A stretch of 39,569 nucleotides of DNA from an uncultured Sutterella sp. (GCA_905192805.1 CAJJMF010000001.1:1-39569), one strand, 5' to 3'. Positions 24,376 through 33,323 are shown, numbered from the stretch's first letter. The notes: generated by a model not told the origin, from the letters alone. Numbers and translations are program-made.

Positions 24376-25620
24376 CTACCGGTCCGCGGGCACGACGCGG
24401 TAGAGTTTATCGTTCGTGCGAATTTTCTCTGGCACGACAAACGTCACCTCATCGCCCTTTTTGGCCACGGTGCCTGGTTGATCATTGACACGCATCCCTT
24501 CAACCGTGAAACTCACTGCCCCTGTGGTGGGACCCGTCACCAAGACCTTATCACCTTCGTGCAATTCCCCGGCTTGCACCTTAAAGTGCCCCACACCAGC
24601 CTTAGCGTAGTAGTCCAAGGTAATGGCGCAATAGACCTTCTTTTCAGTAGCTTTGGATCCATAGCCGTCGGTTAATTGGGCAACCGGCTCCCCTAGGTAG
24701 TAGCCATTCCAGAACCCACGGTTAAAGACTTTCGCTAACCGTTCATCCCATTCACTCTTGGCGTTTTCGTCCCAATGCCCTTGAGCAATCCGCTTGAGGG
24801 CCTCATCGTAGGCTTCGGTCACGGTACGCACGTACTCTGGCCCACGGGCTCGGCCTTCGATTTTGAAAACGCGAGCACCCGCAGCCACCATACGATCCAA
24901 AAATCCGATGGTTTTGAGGTCTTGAGGGGAGAAAATGTAGCCATTGTCTACGGCTAATTCGATATCACGCTCTTTGTCTTTGACGATGTATTCGCGTCGG
25001 CACGTCTGAAGACATTCACCGCGGTTGGCACTTTTACCACGCGTGCCTTCACTTAAGTAGCAACGTCCACTCACGGCCATACAAAGTGCGCCATGGCAAA
25101 ACATTTCCAAGCGAATCGGTTCCCCACGGGGCCCTAAAATCGGCTCCTCAATCACTTGTTGGTGAATATGAGCGACTTGTTCGAGCGTCAATTCACGGGC
25201 GAGCACCGCCACGTCCGCAAACTGCGCATAAAAACGTAGCGCTTCGACGTTAGCGATATTGAGTTGTGTGGAGAGATGGACTTCTAAACCCACCGAGCGT
25301 GCCGCCAGCATCGCCGCGACGTCCGCCACAATAACGGCTGAAATCCCCGCGGCTTTGGCTTGGTGCATGATCGTATTCAACGCCCCCAAGTCTCCGTCGT
25401 AAATCACCGTATTGACCGTGAGATAACTCTTCACACCGTGTTCGGCGCAGAGTTGAGCCAATTGGGGCAGATCGTCCGCCGTAAACGCTTTGGCTGAGTG
25501 CGCACGCATATTGAGAGCACCCACACCAAAATACACCGCATCCGCACCGCCTTGAAAAGCGGCGTGCATGGCTTCTAAGGACCCTGCCGGGGACATCAAT
25601 TCAAAATCACTACGTTGCAT
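24376..25620 (-). CDS. U32 family protein (TrhP/YegQ-like)
   Basis: The 414-residue protein carries the U32 signature EMFCHGALCMAVSGRCYLS near residue 172, followed by the conserved cysteines in RGECLQTCRREY, and a KIEGRARGPEYVRTV segment. A C-terminal beta domain (GVGHFKVQAGELHEGDKVLV) is like that of YegQ/TrhP. TrhP proteins take part in 5-hydroxyuridine formation at tRNA position 34 from prephenate; other U32 members modify rRNA or degrade collagen. The four-cysteine arrangement suggests an Fe-S cluster. It starts 15 bases after the hydrogenase gene and is probably co-transcribed with it. The exact paralogue (TrhP versus RlhA) is inferred from length and layout. Confidence 0.85.
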   Translation of the reverse strand: MQRSDFELMSPAGSLEAMHAAFQGGADAVYFGVGALNMRAHSAKAFTADDLPQLAQLCAEHGVKSYLTVNTVIYDGDLGALNTIMHQAKAAGISAVIVADVAAMLAARSVGLEVHLSTQLNIANVEALRFYAQFADVAVLARELTLEQVAHIHQQVIEEPILGPRGEPIRLEMFCHGALCMAVSGRCYLSEGTRGKSANRGECLQTCRREYIVKDKERDIELAVDNGYIFSPQDLKTIGFLDRMVAAGARVFKIEGRARGPEYVRTVTEAYDEALKRIAQGHWDENAKSEWDERLAKVFNRGFWNGYYLGEPVAQLTDGYGSKATEKKVYCAITLDYYAKAGVGHFKVQAGELHEGDKVLVTGPTTGAVSFTVEGMRVNDQPGTVAKKGDEVTFVVPEKIRTNDKLYRVVPADR

Positions 25621-25635
25621 GCTTTTCCTATGGGT

Positions 25636-27453
25636 TTATCGATGGTTGGTGAGTCTCACTCGCCGATCGATGTCACTAAAACTGGGCGTAGGTGTCTCGG
25701 GTTGGGCGCTCGCGTACTCGCAGTGCAACAATTCATGCGCCAAATGCCCATTGGGTGCGCCCAAAAAGTCTTGATAGAGCGCCTGTACATCCGGGTTCTC
25801 ATGCGCCCCTTTGATCGCATTGGCCTCATCGAGCGCATACACTTTGGCTTGACGCTGAGCAAGGGTACGTAACCAACCTGCACCGCGTGCGGTACCGCCC
25901 CCACCAATACATCCGCCTGGGCAGGCCATCACTTCAACAAAATGGTAAGGCGACTCGCCCCGCTTGACTAACTCAAGCATTTTCTCAGCACTACGAATCC
26001 CGTAGACGACCGCCACACGAAGTGTACCGAATTCTTCGGTTTCAATCGAGGCCTCTTTGGTATTCTCGAGTCCACGCACGGGCGTGAGGGGTAAGTGTCC
26101 AAAACGAGGACCCCCGGTTTGTGCCGACACCGTGCGCACCGCGGCCTCCATCACACCTCCCGTCGAAGCAAAGAGTTGCCCCGCCCCCGAGGTTTGGGTC
26201 ATTAAGTGCTGATCAAACGGCTCCGGCGCCAATTGCAGTAGATCAATGCCACGACGTTCGAGTAACCGGTGTAATTCTTGCACCGTCAAGACTAAGTCGA
26301 CATCACGCTCACCACCGTGCTTGAGGTTTTCGCGAGCACTCTCGCCTTTTTTTGCCGTACACGGCATGATCGAGAGGTGGCGGATCACCTTCGGGTTTAG
26401 CCCTAATTTTTGAGGCAAATACGTTTTGGCTAAGGCGCCAAAAATTTGTTGTGGCGAGCGCGTGCTCGACAAATGCTCTAACAGATCGGGGTGCGTTTTT
26501 TCCATATGGTTCACCCAACCCGGACAACACGAGGTGAACATCGTGTCGGGGTGAGTGAGCGTGCCCTTTGCTTTCGCTTCACGAAGCCGCGTCAGTAATT
26601 CCGTCCCCTCTTCCATAATGGTCACATCGGCCGCCCAACGCGTATCCATCACATAGTCCGCCCCTAAGCGCTTCAAGGCGGCCACTAATTGCCCTTCGAG
26701 ATTCGTTCCCGCGGGTGCGCCAACCATTTCGCTAATGGCAATACGTGTGGCCGGTGCAAACTGCACCACCGTCGTCACGGCCGGATCATCGAGCCAATCG
26801 AGTGCCTGTTCGCATTGGTCTTTCACCGAGAGGGCGCCCGTGGGACATACGAGGGCGCACTGCCCACATTGGATACAACGGTTAGAATCGCCCCAAAGTC
26901 CGCCATCAAAGCCAATCTGAGCCTCAGTCCCTGTACCTTCAAACGTGATCGCCCCAATCCCATGCAACTGACGACACACTTCCACGCACCGCACACAACG
27001 AATGCACTTATCCTGAATAAAGGTAAGCCCCGTTGCCGACCAGTCCGTTCCTTCACGTGCCGTGAGCGTACCCGACAGATGACCGACATCGAGTCCCACT
27101 TGCAAAGCGACCTGTTGCAATTCACAAGCCCCATGCCGTGGACACGCGGAACACGTTTCGCAGTGATCCATAAAGAGTAATTCGGCTTGGAGTTTTTGGT
27201 GGGAACGCACCTTCGCCGAGCGGGTGTCCACGTAAGAGCCCTCCAGTGCCCGTGTATCACAGGCACTCACGAGTCGCTTACCCTCAGACGTTGTCATCTC
27301 CACGAGACACATACGGCAAGTACCCGGGCGGTGATTGAGTGCTGCAAATTCGCACAACGTGGGCACAAAGACCCCTTCGCGTCGCGCCACCATCAAGAGC
27401 GTTTCGCCTTCCGTAAAAGACACCACACGTCCATTTAACGTCATTTGAGCCAT
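25636..27453 (-). CDS. [FeFe] hydrogenase catalytic subunit (group A)
   Basis: The 605-residue protein makes or consumes H2 at an H-cluster. N-terminal to C-terminal: a plant-type 2Fe-2S domain (Cys34, 46, 49, 65), a NuoG-type cluster with His97, Cys101, 104 and 110, and two 4Fe-4S ferredoxin clusters (Cys150, 153, 156, 160 and 193, 196, 199, 203). The H-cluster motifs follow: TSCCPGW (309-310), MPCTAKKGE (Cys365) and the final pair in CPGGC (511, 515). All H-cluster cysteines are present, so it should be active if HydEFG maturases exist elsewhere. After GCIGGGG the usual QP is replaced by TA. It lies 19 bases after the flavoprotein fusion gene. No signal peptide is present, so it is cytoplasmic. 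Confidence 0.93.
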   Translation of the reverse strand: MAQMTLNGRVVSFTEGETLLMVARREGVFVPTLCEFAALNHRPGTCRMCLVEMTTSEGKRLVSACDTRALEGSYVDTRSAKVRSHQKLQAELLFMDHCETCSACPRHGACELQQVALQVGLDVGHLSGTLTAREGTDWSATGLTFIQDKCIRCVRCVEVCRQLHGIGAITFEGTGTEAQIGFDGGLWGDSNRCIQCGQCALVCPTGALSVKDQCEQALDWLDDPAVTTVVQFAPATRIAISEMVGAPAGTNLEGQLVAALKRLGADYVMDTRWAADVTIMEEGTELLTRLREAKAKGTLTHPDTMFTSCCPGWVNHMEKTHPDLLEHLSSTRSPQQIFGALAKTYLPQKLGLNPKVIRHLSIMPCTAKKGESARENLKHGGERDVDLVLTVQELHRLLERRGIDLLQLAPEPFDQHLMTQTSGAGQLFASTGGVMEAAVRTVSAQTGGPRFGHLPLTPVRGLENTKEASIETEEFGTLRVAVVYGIRSAEKMLELVKRGESPYHFVEVMACPGGCIGGGGTARGAGWLRTLAQRQAKVYALDEANAIKGAHENPDVQALYQDFLGAPNGHLAHELLHCEYASAQPETPTPSFSDIDRRVRLTNHR

Positions 27454-27472
27454 GTATCGTTACCTCGTTCGC

Positions 27473-29485
27473 TTAAACCCGTTCCATGGCCGTGTTGCCT
27501 GGAATATGCTTCAAAGTACTGACCCCAAAGAGTCGATAGCAACGCATGCAGCGCGAGGCTTCGGCCCATGCCTGATCTTGGGTTAACCCTTGTTCGACTT
27601 CATCCCAATTCTGAGCGCGCTCCTGAGCGCTGAGTCGCGCCATTTCAGCGCGCGCTTTAACAGGTAGCGGTCGTTCGGCATGGCACTCGGCTAAGAGTTT
27701 CCCTTTGGCAATCAATTCGCCCATTCGACGACGTGCGATAAAACCCGTGTCAAGCGTCATCAGGTATTCGTCAATACTCTTCGCCGCTTGTTGTCCTTGG
27801 GCCATCCCATGAATCAGGGTCGTAGGCCCCGCGGCAGCATCGCCGCCCGCAAACACCCCTGGGCGAGTGGTCTGCAACGCGTCATCCACGGCGATCGTGC
27901 CACGACGCGTTAAGGCAACCCCATCGTCAGGACTCAACACAGCGGGATCCAATTTCTGACCAATCGCGGCAATCACATAGGCGCACGGAATCACGAATTC
28001 ACTGCCTTCAATGGGCACCACGGCACGGCGCCCCGTGGCATCGGGCTCAGTCTCGCGCATACGAATAACTTCTAAGCCAACGACTTTGCCGTTTTCAACC
28101 AAAATCCGTTGGGGAGCCGTTAAAAATTCAAAGCGAATGCCTTCATCAAGCGCGGCATCAATTTCTTCTTGGTCCGCGGGGGCCGAGGCACGCGTGCGTC
28201 GATAACTAACGATCACATTGCCTTCTTTGACCATACGGCGGGCACTACGACAGCAGTCCATCGCCACGTTGCCACACCCCACCACAACCACGTCTCCCTG
28301 AAGTTCAGGGGCTTGTCCGTTACGCTGGGCTTTTTCAATGTCTAAAAGGAAATCCAACCCTTTTAAGTAGCCTTGCGCCTCGGTGTCTTCGTTGGGGAGT
28401 CCAAGGTATTGTCCGAGTGCACACCCCATCGCTAAAAACACAGCCTCATAACCCCGTTTAAATAAGGAGTCAATCGAAAAGTCTCGCCCTAAGCGCTGAT
28501 GGTAGAAATACTGTCCCCCCATCTTTTCAATGACCCCCGTTTCGGTATCCAAAAAGTTGTTTGGCAAGCGATACATGGGAATGCCTAGGCGTGCCATACC
28601 GCCCGCGCCCCCCTGCTCTTCAAAAATATCCACCTGATGTCCGAATCGCAGTAAATGGTAGGCACAGGTAATCCCAGCCGGTCCCGCCCCGACCACGGCG
28701 ACACGTTTCGATACAGGGGTGAGGCGATGGGGAGGTTCATGGGAAAACAAATTCTCAATCGTACTACCCGTATGGTCCGCCGCATAGCGCTTCAAATCAC
28801 GAATCGCCACGGGGCGATCAATTTCGGCACGCACACACGCCCCCTCGCAGGGGCGCACACACACGCGACCACACGAGCCCACCAAGGGATAGTGCTCCAG
28901 CAACACCCCGGTGGCTAACTCCGGATGACCATCACGAATGTAATCAATGTATCGCGGCACATTCACATGGGCAGGGCACGCCTCAATACAAGGCGCCGTC
29001 GCAACCGAATAAAAATCCCGACCCGAATCAGGGATGGCTGGCGCATCGGCAACTAAGCTACGAAAATGCGTGAGGGCCCCAATGAGGGCCGCCGGTGTCG
29101 AAATACCAATCCCGCAGAGACTCGTTTCGGCCATGTGCTCGGCGATCAGTAAAACACGGTCCCAGTCGACCGTGTTACCTTCTCCTTGGCGAGCTTTGTC
29201 GAGTGCCTCATCAATTAATACGGAACCGGCACGGCACGGTGTACACCGGCCGCAGGAGAGCTCCCGGGTACGATGGTAGTAACGCCAGAGAATATCCGCG
29301 AGCGTGACACGCGTATCAAAAACGAGAAACCCTTGAGGTCCAACAAATCCCGCCACCGGGTTGCCGGGATTAAACATCGAAAACTCTTCGATCGGTAAGG
29401 AGTCCGGTACTTCTCCGTCAATCGTGCGACGGTTGTCGTAGACACGGCCCTTCCAGACGCCATAAATGAGTTCGTCCATAGCCAA
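27473..29485 (-). CDS. NuoF-type Fe-S domain fused to a GltD-type NAD(P)H oxidoreductase
   Basis: The 670-residue protein begins with a short unit that keeps only the C-terminal Fe-S part of NuoF: SCGRCTPCRAG (Cys78, 81, 84) and SLCGIGI (Cys124). The NADH- and FMN-binding region of NuoF is missing. A GltD-like module follows with Fe-S cysteines (Cys166, 170 and 205, 209, 213, 217), an FAD site RVAVVGAGPAG (261-271) and an NAD(P)H site VVVVGCGNVAMD. Two more cysteines (CMRC) lie near the C-terminus. It probably exchanges electrons between NAD(P)H and the hydrogenase encoded next. AAAGGAAAAG precedes the ATG. The arrangement resembles the glutamate-synthase-linked group (A2 in HydDB, as I recall). 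Confidence 0.88.
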   Translation of the reverse strand: MAMDELIYGVWKGRVYDNRRTIDGEVPDSLPIEEFSMFNPGNPVAGFVGPQGFLVFDTRVTLADILWRYYHRTRELSCGRCTPCRAGSVLIDEALDKARQGEGNTVDWDRVLLIAEHMAETSLCGIGISTPAALIGALTHFRSLVADAPAIPDSGRDFYSVATAPCIEACPAHVNVPRYIDYIRDGHPELATGVLLEHYPLVGSCGRVCVRPCEGACVRAEIDRPVAIRDLKRYAADHTGSTIENLFSHEPPHRLTPVSKRVAVVGAGPAGITCAYHLLRFGHQVDIFEEQGGAGGMARLGIPMYRLPNNFLDTETGVIEKMGGQYFYHQRLGRDFSIDSLFKRGYEAVFLAMGCALGQYLGLPNEDTEAQGYLKGLDFLLDIEKAQRNGQAPELQGDVVVVGCGNVAMDCCRSARRMVKEGNVIVSYRRTRASAPADQEEIDAALDEGIRFEFLTAPQRILVENGKVVGLEVIRMRETEPDATGRRAVVPIEGSEFVIPCAYVIAAIGQKLDPAVLSPDDGVALTRRGTIAVDDALQTTRPGVFAGGDAAAGPTTLIHGMAQGQQAAKSIDEYLMTLDTGFIARRRMGELIAKGKLLAECHAERPLPVKARAEMARLSAQERAQNWDEVEQGLTQDQAWAEASRCMRCYRLFGVSTLKHIPGNTAMERV

Positions 29486-29704
29486 TCTTTTCCTTTATGT
29501 CTAGGCGTGGGTCGCATAAAGACAGGACTGCTTCACACGACACAAAGGGAGACTACGCCCAAGACAGAAAACGAAGCCAACAAAGGGGTCAGACTGACTC
29601 ATTACTCAGGCGTAAGCTCATGCGTTTGGCAATATTATCATTAGCTTCTCGGGATTGCTATGACGAAATAACGCCCTAGGGCTACTCAACTTGGCCGAGT
29701 ACGA

Positions 29705-30568
29705 CTACTTTTGTGAGCGAGCAGAATGGCGATAGGGCTGCAAACACTTCACCACCTGTTCAAACGAGGCTGGCATTTCCTTAAAACGATAGACCGTTTT
29801 CATGGCTCCCGAGAGCGCTTCGTAGCGATACACGTCACCCGTATACTTCACCCAGGCACGGTAGAACACACTGTCGGGATAGGTTTTGGCCGTTTCCACA
29901 AAAATAAGGTGTCCTCCCAAGAGCGTCACAAGCACCCCTTCCGAGGTGGACTGAAGGACTTTGGCATAGCTTGACGTTGGATACACCCAACCCGACTCTG
30001 GCACATGGCTCCCATCGGATCCCCCCGCGACAAACCAATCCACCGTGCGCTCTAACTCCACGCCCTCCACCGGGAAGTCACCAAAACAGGCTTGGATCGC
30101 CGCTTCACGCGCTTCTTCGGGCGTAGGGGCTTTCGGTTCAGGTTGAGCGGTACGTGTGATTTCTTCGGTGATAGCCTCCGCTAAGGGCGCTGCCGTACGA
30201 GGTTCGGGACGAGTCGTCTCGTGAGACCCACGAGGCGCGCTTGCCTCAGCACGATCCTTCACCATCTTGCTATAGACAGCCTCGGAGTCGGCAAACCACT
30301 CGCGCACACAGTGAAGCGTTTGACAGGCTTCACGCTTTTTCCAATTAGCGACCACGAAGGCCCGAAATTCGGGCGTATTACCCGTCGCTTTTTTGGCCGC
30401 TTGATAGGTCTGCGACAAATGCTCATCCGCGAGCGAGAGCTGCGCATCCGCGCAGATGAGTTTTTCCGAATAGGAGCGTGCCTTGGTGCAATCAAAACTG
30501 GCGGCCCAGAGTGGCGTCGCGAGTACACCGAGCGTTATCCACGTGCAAAGCGAGGGGGTCAATCGCAT
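29705..30568 (-). CDS. secreted LprI/DUF1311-domain protein
   Basis: The 287-residue protein starts with a Sec signal peptide (LGVLATPLWA, cleaved before ASFDC). The mature N-terminus has the DUF1311/LprI pattern: SFDCTKARSYSEKLICAD, LSLADEHLSQTY, NWKKREACQTLHCVREWF. In the family this domain can inhibit lysozyme, as in mycobacterial LprI. A Glu/Pro/Ala-rich linker near 110-160 leads to a C-terminal domain of about 120 residues that I do not recognise. AAGAGGA precedes the ATG, and TATAAT lies upstream at 30619-30614 on the minus strand. It is divergent from the regulator at 30890. Confidence 0.82.
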   Translation of the reverse strand: MRLTPSLCTWITLGVLATPLWAASFDCTKARSYSEKLICADAQLSLADEHLSQTYQAAKKATGNTPEFRAFVVANWKKREACQTLHCVREWFADSEAVYSKMVKDRAEASAPRGSHETTRPEPRTAAPLAEAITEEITRTAQPEPKAPTPEEAREAAIQACFGDFPVEGVELERTVDWFVAGGSDGSHVPESGWVYPTSSYAKVLQSTSEGVLVTLLGGHLIFVETAKTYPDSVFYRAWVKYTGDVYRYEALSGAMKTVYRFKEMPASFEQVVKCLQPYRHSARSQK

Positions 30569-30889
30569 ACAAAATCCTCTTAATCACGACAATTTCAGTT
30601 GTCAATAGTGTTCATTATAGTCATTCACTCTCGTCTCACTCGACTTGATACTAATCAGTATTTTCAGAAAAAATTCGCTTTTCCATAATTTTTTATGAAA
30701 ATACTCATTCTTTTGGTGGAGTCCATTGCGATTTTTCTTTAAAATGACTTCGTTTTCTCATCAACCTTCCCGGGCACGTCATGGCTCGATCGCCCTTTGA
30801 CGGGGTTAACGGAGCTTCTACCCAAGTCCCCGTCTCCCGTTGTATCGTGCCTACCCGCTATGACCCTTGTCCGAACTTTGGATACCCTT
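30569..30889. other. AT-rich divergent intergenic region with inverted repeats
   Basis: This 321-base stretch separates the LprI-like gene from the YheO-like regulator. It has a minus-strand TATAAT at 30619-30614, the inverted repeat ATACT-AATC-AGTAT near 30648-30661, and the perfect 9-base pair AGTATTTTC (30657-30665) and GAAAATACT (30697-30705). A 39-codon open frame (30781-30900) overlaps the regulator start. The repeated ATACT/AGTAT elements are candidate operator half-sites. Confidence 0.45.
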
Positions 30890-31564
30890 ATGGCTTCTGA
30901 GATTTCTCCTATTCTTTCTCAATACATCCCCATTGCCGATTTACTCGTCAAAACCTTCGGTGAGGACTGCGAGGTCGTTTTGCATGACTTGAGTAAGCCA
31001 GAAAACTCTGTCGTTTATGTCGCTAATGGTAAGGTGACGGGGCGTCGCGTTGGAGACAGCTTTCAGCATCTGATTTCGCAAGCGCTCATTGCGGAGAAAA
31101 CCTATAAGGATGTGATCCCTAACTACTACTTCCGTCATCAAGATAAGCTCATTCGCTCCTCGTCGCTCTTTATTCGCGACTTGGAAGGGCATTTGGTGGG
31201 GGCGCTCTGTATCAACCTGGATACAAGCAAAATCACCCAGCAAATTACCTACTTAACGGGACTCTTACCGGACGTGCAAAAAGCGCCCAGCAGTCTCAAT
31301 CCGTTCCGAAGTTTTACGCTCGATTCGATCGATCCAACCAATGTCAATAGCAACATGCTGGATATTGTCAACGAAATGATCGACAGCATTTTGGCCAGTC
31401 ACGACTCGGCCTTTAATAAAGAATCGCGCTTAAAAATCATTCGCTTCATGCTCTCGCGTGGCGTATTCCAAGTCAAGGGGGCCGTCGAAATCGTGGCCGA
31501 ACGCTTGGGAATTTCGAAAGCCACGATGTATGGCTACATTGATGAAGCCCGCAATAATCCTTAA
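30890..31564 (+). CDS. YheO-like PAS/HTH transcriptional regulator
   Basis: From the ATG at 30890 the protein has 224 residues. The N-terminal half matches the YheO PAS-like domain (LVKTFGEDCEVVLHDLSKPENS, GRRVGDSF, SSSLFIRDLEGHLVGALCIN). The C-terminal end is a helix-turn-helix (GAVEIVAERLGISKATMYGYI). The related DauR regulates D-arginine catabolism, and other members answer to amino-acid-like ligands. It is 45 bases upstream of the PLP enzyme gene on the same strand, which is probably its target. No good Shine-Dalgarno sequence marks the start; ATG at 30860 is an alternative. The short upstream frame overlaps it. Confidence 0.82.
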   Translation: MASEISPILSQYIPIADLLVKTFGEDCEVVLHDLSKPENSVVYVANGKVTGRRVGDSFQHLISQALIAEKTYKDVIPNYYFRHQDKLIRSSSLFIRDLEGHLVGALCINLDTSKITQQITYLTGLLPDVQKAPSSLNPFRSFTLDSIDPTNVNSNMLDIVNEMIDSILASHDSAFNKESRLKIIRFMLSRGVFQVKGAVEIVAERLGISKATMYGYIDEARNNP

Positions 31565-31609
31565 TCGCGCTCACCGTACTCTTGTTTTTCCTTCCTAGGG
31601 AGGCCTACT

Positions 31610-32704
31610 ATGGATTTCATTTGTTCGCGTTGCGGAGAACGTACTCCGAGCACTACGCATGCGTCTCACTGCCATTGTGGGGGACTGTTTAATATCGACT
31701 TTGAAGCCCCCCGTTGGGACGCTTCCCTGATTGATCGCTCCGAGTGGAGTCTGTTTCGCTATCGCCGCTTTATGGCAATCGATGGGGACGCTTGGCGTCA
31801 CATCACCATGGGTGAAGGGATGACCCCTGTGATTCGTCTGGACGATCAGGTCTTATTAAAGATGGATTACACCATGCCCACGTTATCCTTTAAAGACCGT
31901 GGGGCAGCCACCCTCGTGAGCCACATGGCAGAAATTGGGGTGAAACGTTGTGTGCAAGACTCCAGCGGTAATGCGGGTAACAGCGTGGCTGCTTACTGTG
32001 CGCGTGCGGGGATTGCCTGCGACATTTACGTCCCCGAAGGAACCAGTCCTAAAAAGATCACCATGATCGAATCCCATGGTGCCAAAGTTCATGTGATCCC
32101 CGGTACGCGTGACCACTGTGCCGATGTGTGCCGTGCGGCCGTCCTCAACGAAGGCGCCTACTACGCCAACCACGTCTACAACCCCTATTTCTATGAAGGG
32201 ATGAAGGCGTATATCTACGAAACCCTCGAACAATTGGGTCGTTTACCTGAACACATCGTCGTGCCCGTCGGGAACGGTACGCTCTTTATTGGTGTCATGA
32301 AGGCCATTGAACATTTAATGGCCTCGGGTGCCATTGAAAAAGAACCCCATATCGTCGCGTTGCAAAGCGAATACTGCGACCCGCTTTACCAGGCCGTGGA
32401 ACAAGGCAAAGACGAACCCGTCGCCGTCACACCGCGTCCTACCCAAGCCGAAGGCATCGCGATTGGTCGCCCGATGCGCGGTCGTCAATTGCTTGACTAT
32501 GTGAAACGCCATAACGTCACCATGGTCCATGCCCCGGAAGATCAGATTTTAGCCGCCCGTTCGCACTTAGCCAAACGCGGGATTTATTGTGAGCACACGA
32601 CGGCTGCCAACTATGCCGCCTGGCTCCATTACGCTGAAACTGCCCACCCCGAAGGGGACGTGCTGATTACGATGTGTGGTGCGGGCATTAAGTCCGACCA
32701 TTAA
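31610..32704 (+). CDS. threonine synthase-like PLP enzyme (fold type II)
   Basis: The 364-residue protein has a small N-terminal zinc ribbon (Cys5, Cys8, Cys21, Cys23), then a fold-type II PLP domain. The Schiff-base Lys95 lies in SFKDRGA, the phosphate-binding and substrate loop is SSGNAGNSVAAY, and the C-terminal end CGAGIKSD fits the family. Threonine synthases (ThrC2 type) and related lyases share this layout. Next to a YheO-like regulator it may act on a D- or unusual amino acid rather than in threonine synthesis; no hom or thrB is near. GGGAGG lies seven bases before the ATG. A terminator follows. Confidence 0.82.
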   Translation: MDFICSRCGERTPSTTHASHCHCGGLFNIDFEAPRWDASLIDRSEWSLFRYRRFMAIDGDAWRHITMGEGMTPVIRLDDQVLLKMDYTMPTLSFKDRGAATLVSHMAEIGVKRCVQDSSGNAGNSVAAYCARAGIACDIYVPEGTSPKKITMIESHGAKVHVIPGTRDHCADVCRAAVLNEGAYYANHVYNPYFYEGMKAYIYETLEQLGRLPEHIVVPVGNGTLFIGVMKAIEHLMASGAIEKEPHIVALQSEYCDPLYQAVEQGKDEPVAVTPRPTQAEGIAIGRPMRGRQLLDYVKRHNVTMVHAPEDQILAARSHLAKRGIYCEHTTAANYAAWLHYAETAHPEGDVLITMCGAGIKSDH

Positions 32705-32725
32705 TCGCGACCCTTGCTTTTGCCA

Positions 32726-32765
32726 CCCGTGAGCGTGCACCGCACGATCACGGGTTTTCTCTTTT
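32726..32765 (+). terminator. terminator after the PLP enzyme gene
   Basis: CCCGTGAGCGTGC pairs with GCACGATCACGGG (one mismatch) around a three-base loop and is followed by TTTTCTCTTTT. Confidence 0.88.
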
Positions 32766-32773
32766 GGGACCCG

Positions 32774-33304
32774 TTAATAGACGGCGTGCATGACACGCGA
32801 CACTAAGAGCGTGTTGAAGGCTTGGTATTCGTCCGCAGAAATCGCCTTCGGTGAACTCATCACGACCAAATCATGGCCTCGGTACCCTGGGTGATAGGCA
32901 GGGTGCACGTGTGGATACGGATTGGCGACAAACCCCGAACGTTCATAAAACCCCTGACGGCGTTGCGAGATGGCATCAATCGGAGGATCAATTTCGAGAA
33001 CAACCGTTTTGCCTTTCGCTTGTAAGTAGCCCAGGGCCTGCTTCCCTAATCCTTGATTACGACGACTGCTATCAATGGCTAAGTGTTCAACATAGAGAAA
33101 CGAGTCCCCCTCCCAGTAGAGCACAATCCCGGCAAACGTTCCCTCCTGCAACATCACCTCAAAGTGATAAGCGGGATCACTGAGAATGCGATCTTGTGAC
33201 GGGGCCTCACGCTGTTCATGGTACGGAAAACTCTGCGCATACAACGCACGGGCGTCGGCATAATACGGATCGTGAGGGGACTTAATACGGATAAATTCGC
33301 TCAT
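32774..33304 (-). CDS. GNAT-family acetyltransferase
   Basis: From the ATG at 33304 the protein has 176 residues. The acetyl-CoA-binding segment reads LAIDSSRRNQGLGKQALGYL, the RxxGxG-type P-loop of GNAT enzymes, followed by FYERSGF near the C-terminal part. The substrate cannot be told. The frame is open upstream to 33451 with no GNAT-like sequence, so the shorter start is used even though its ribosome-binding site is weak. The 5' region holds an 8-base inverted repeat. It lies between two terminators and is likely monocistronic. Confidence 0.8.
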   Translation of the reverse strand: MSEFIRIKSPHDPYYADARALYAQSFPYHEQREAPSQDRILSDPAYHFEVMLQEGTFAGIVLYWEGDSFLYVEHLAIDSSRRNQGLGKQALGYLQAKGKTVVLEIDPPIDAISQRRQGFYERSGFVANPYPHVHPAYHPGYRGHDLVVMSSPKAISADEYQAFNTLLVSRVMHAVY

Positions 33305-33323
33305 AGTATTCTGTAGGTTCACT

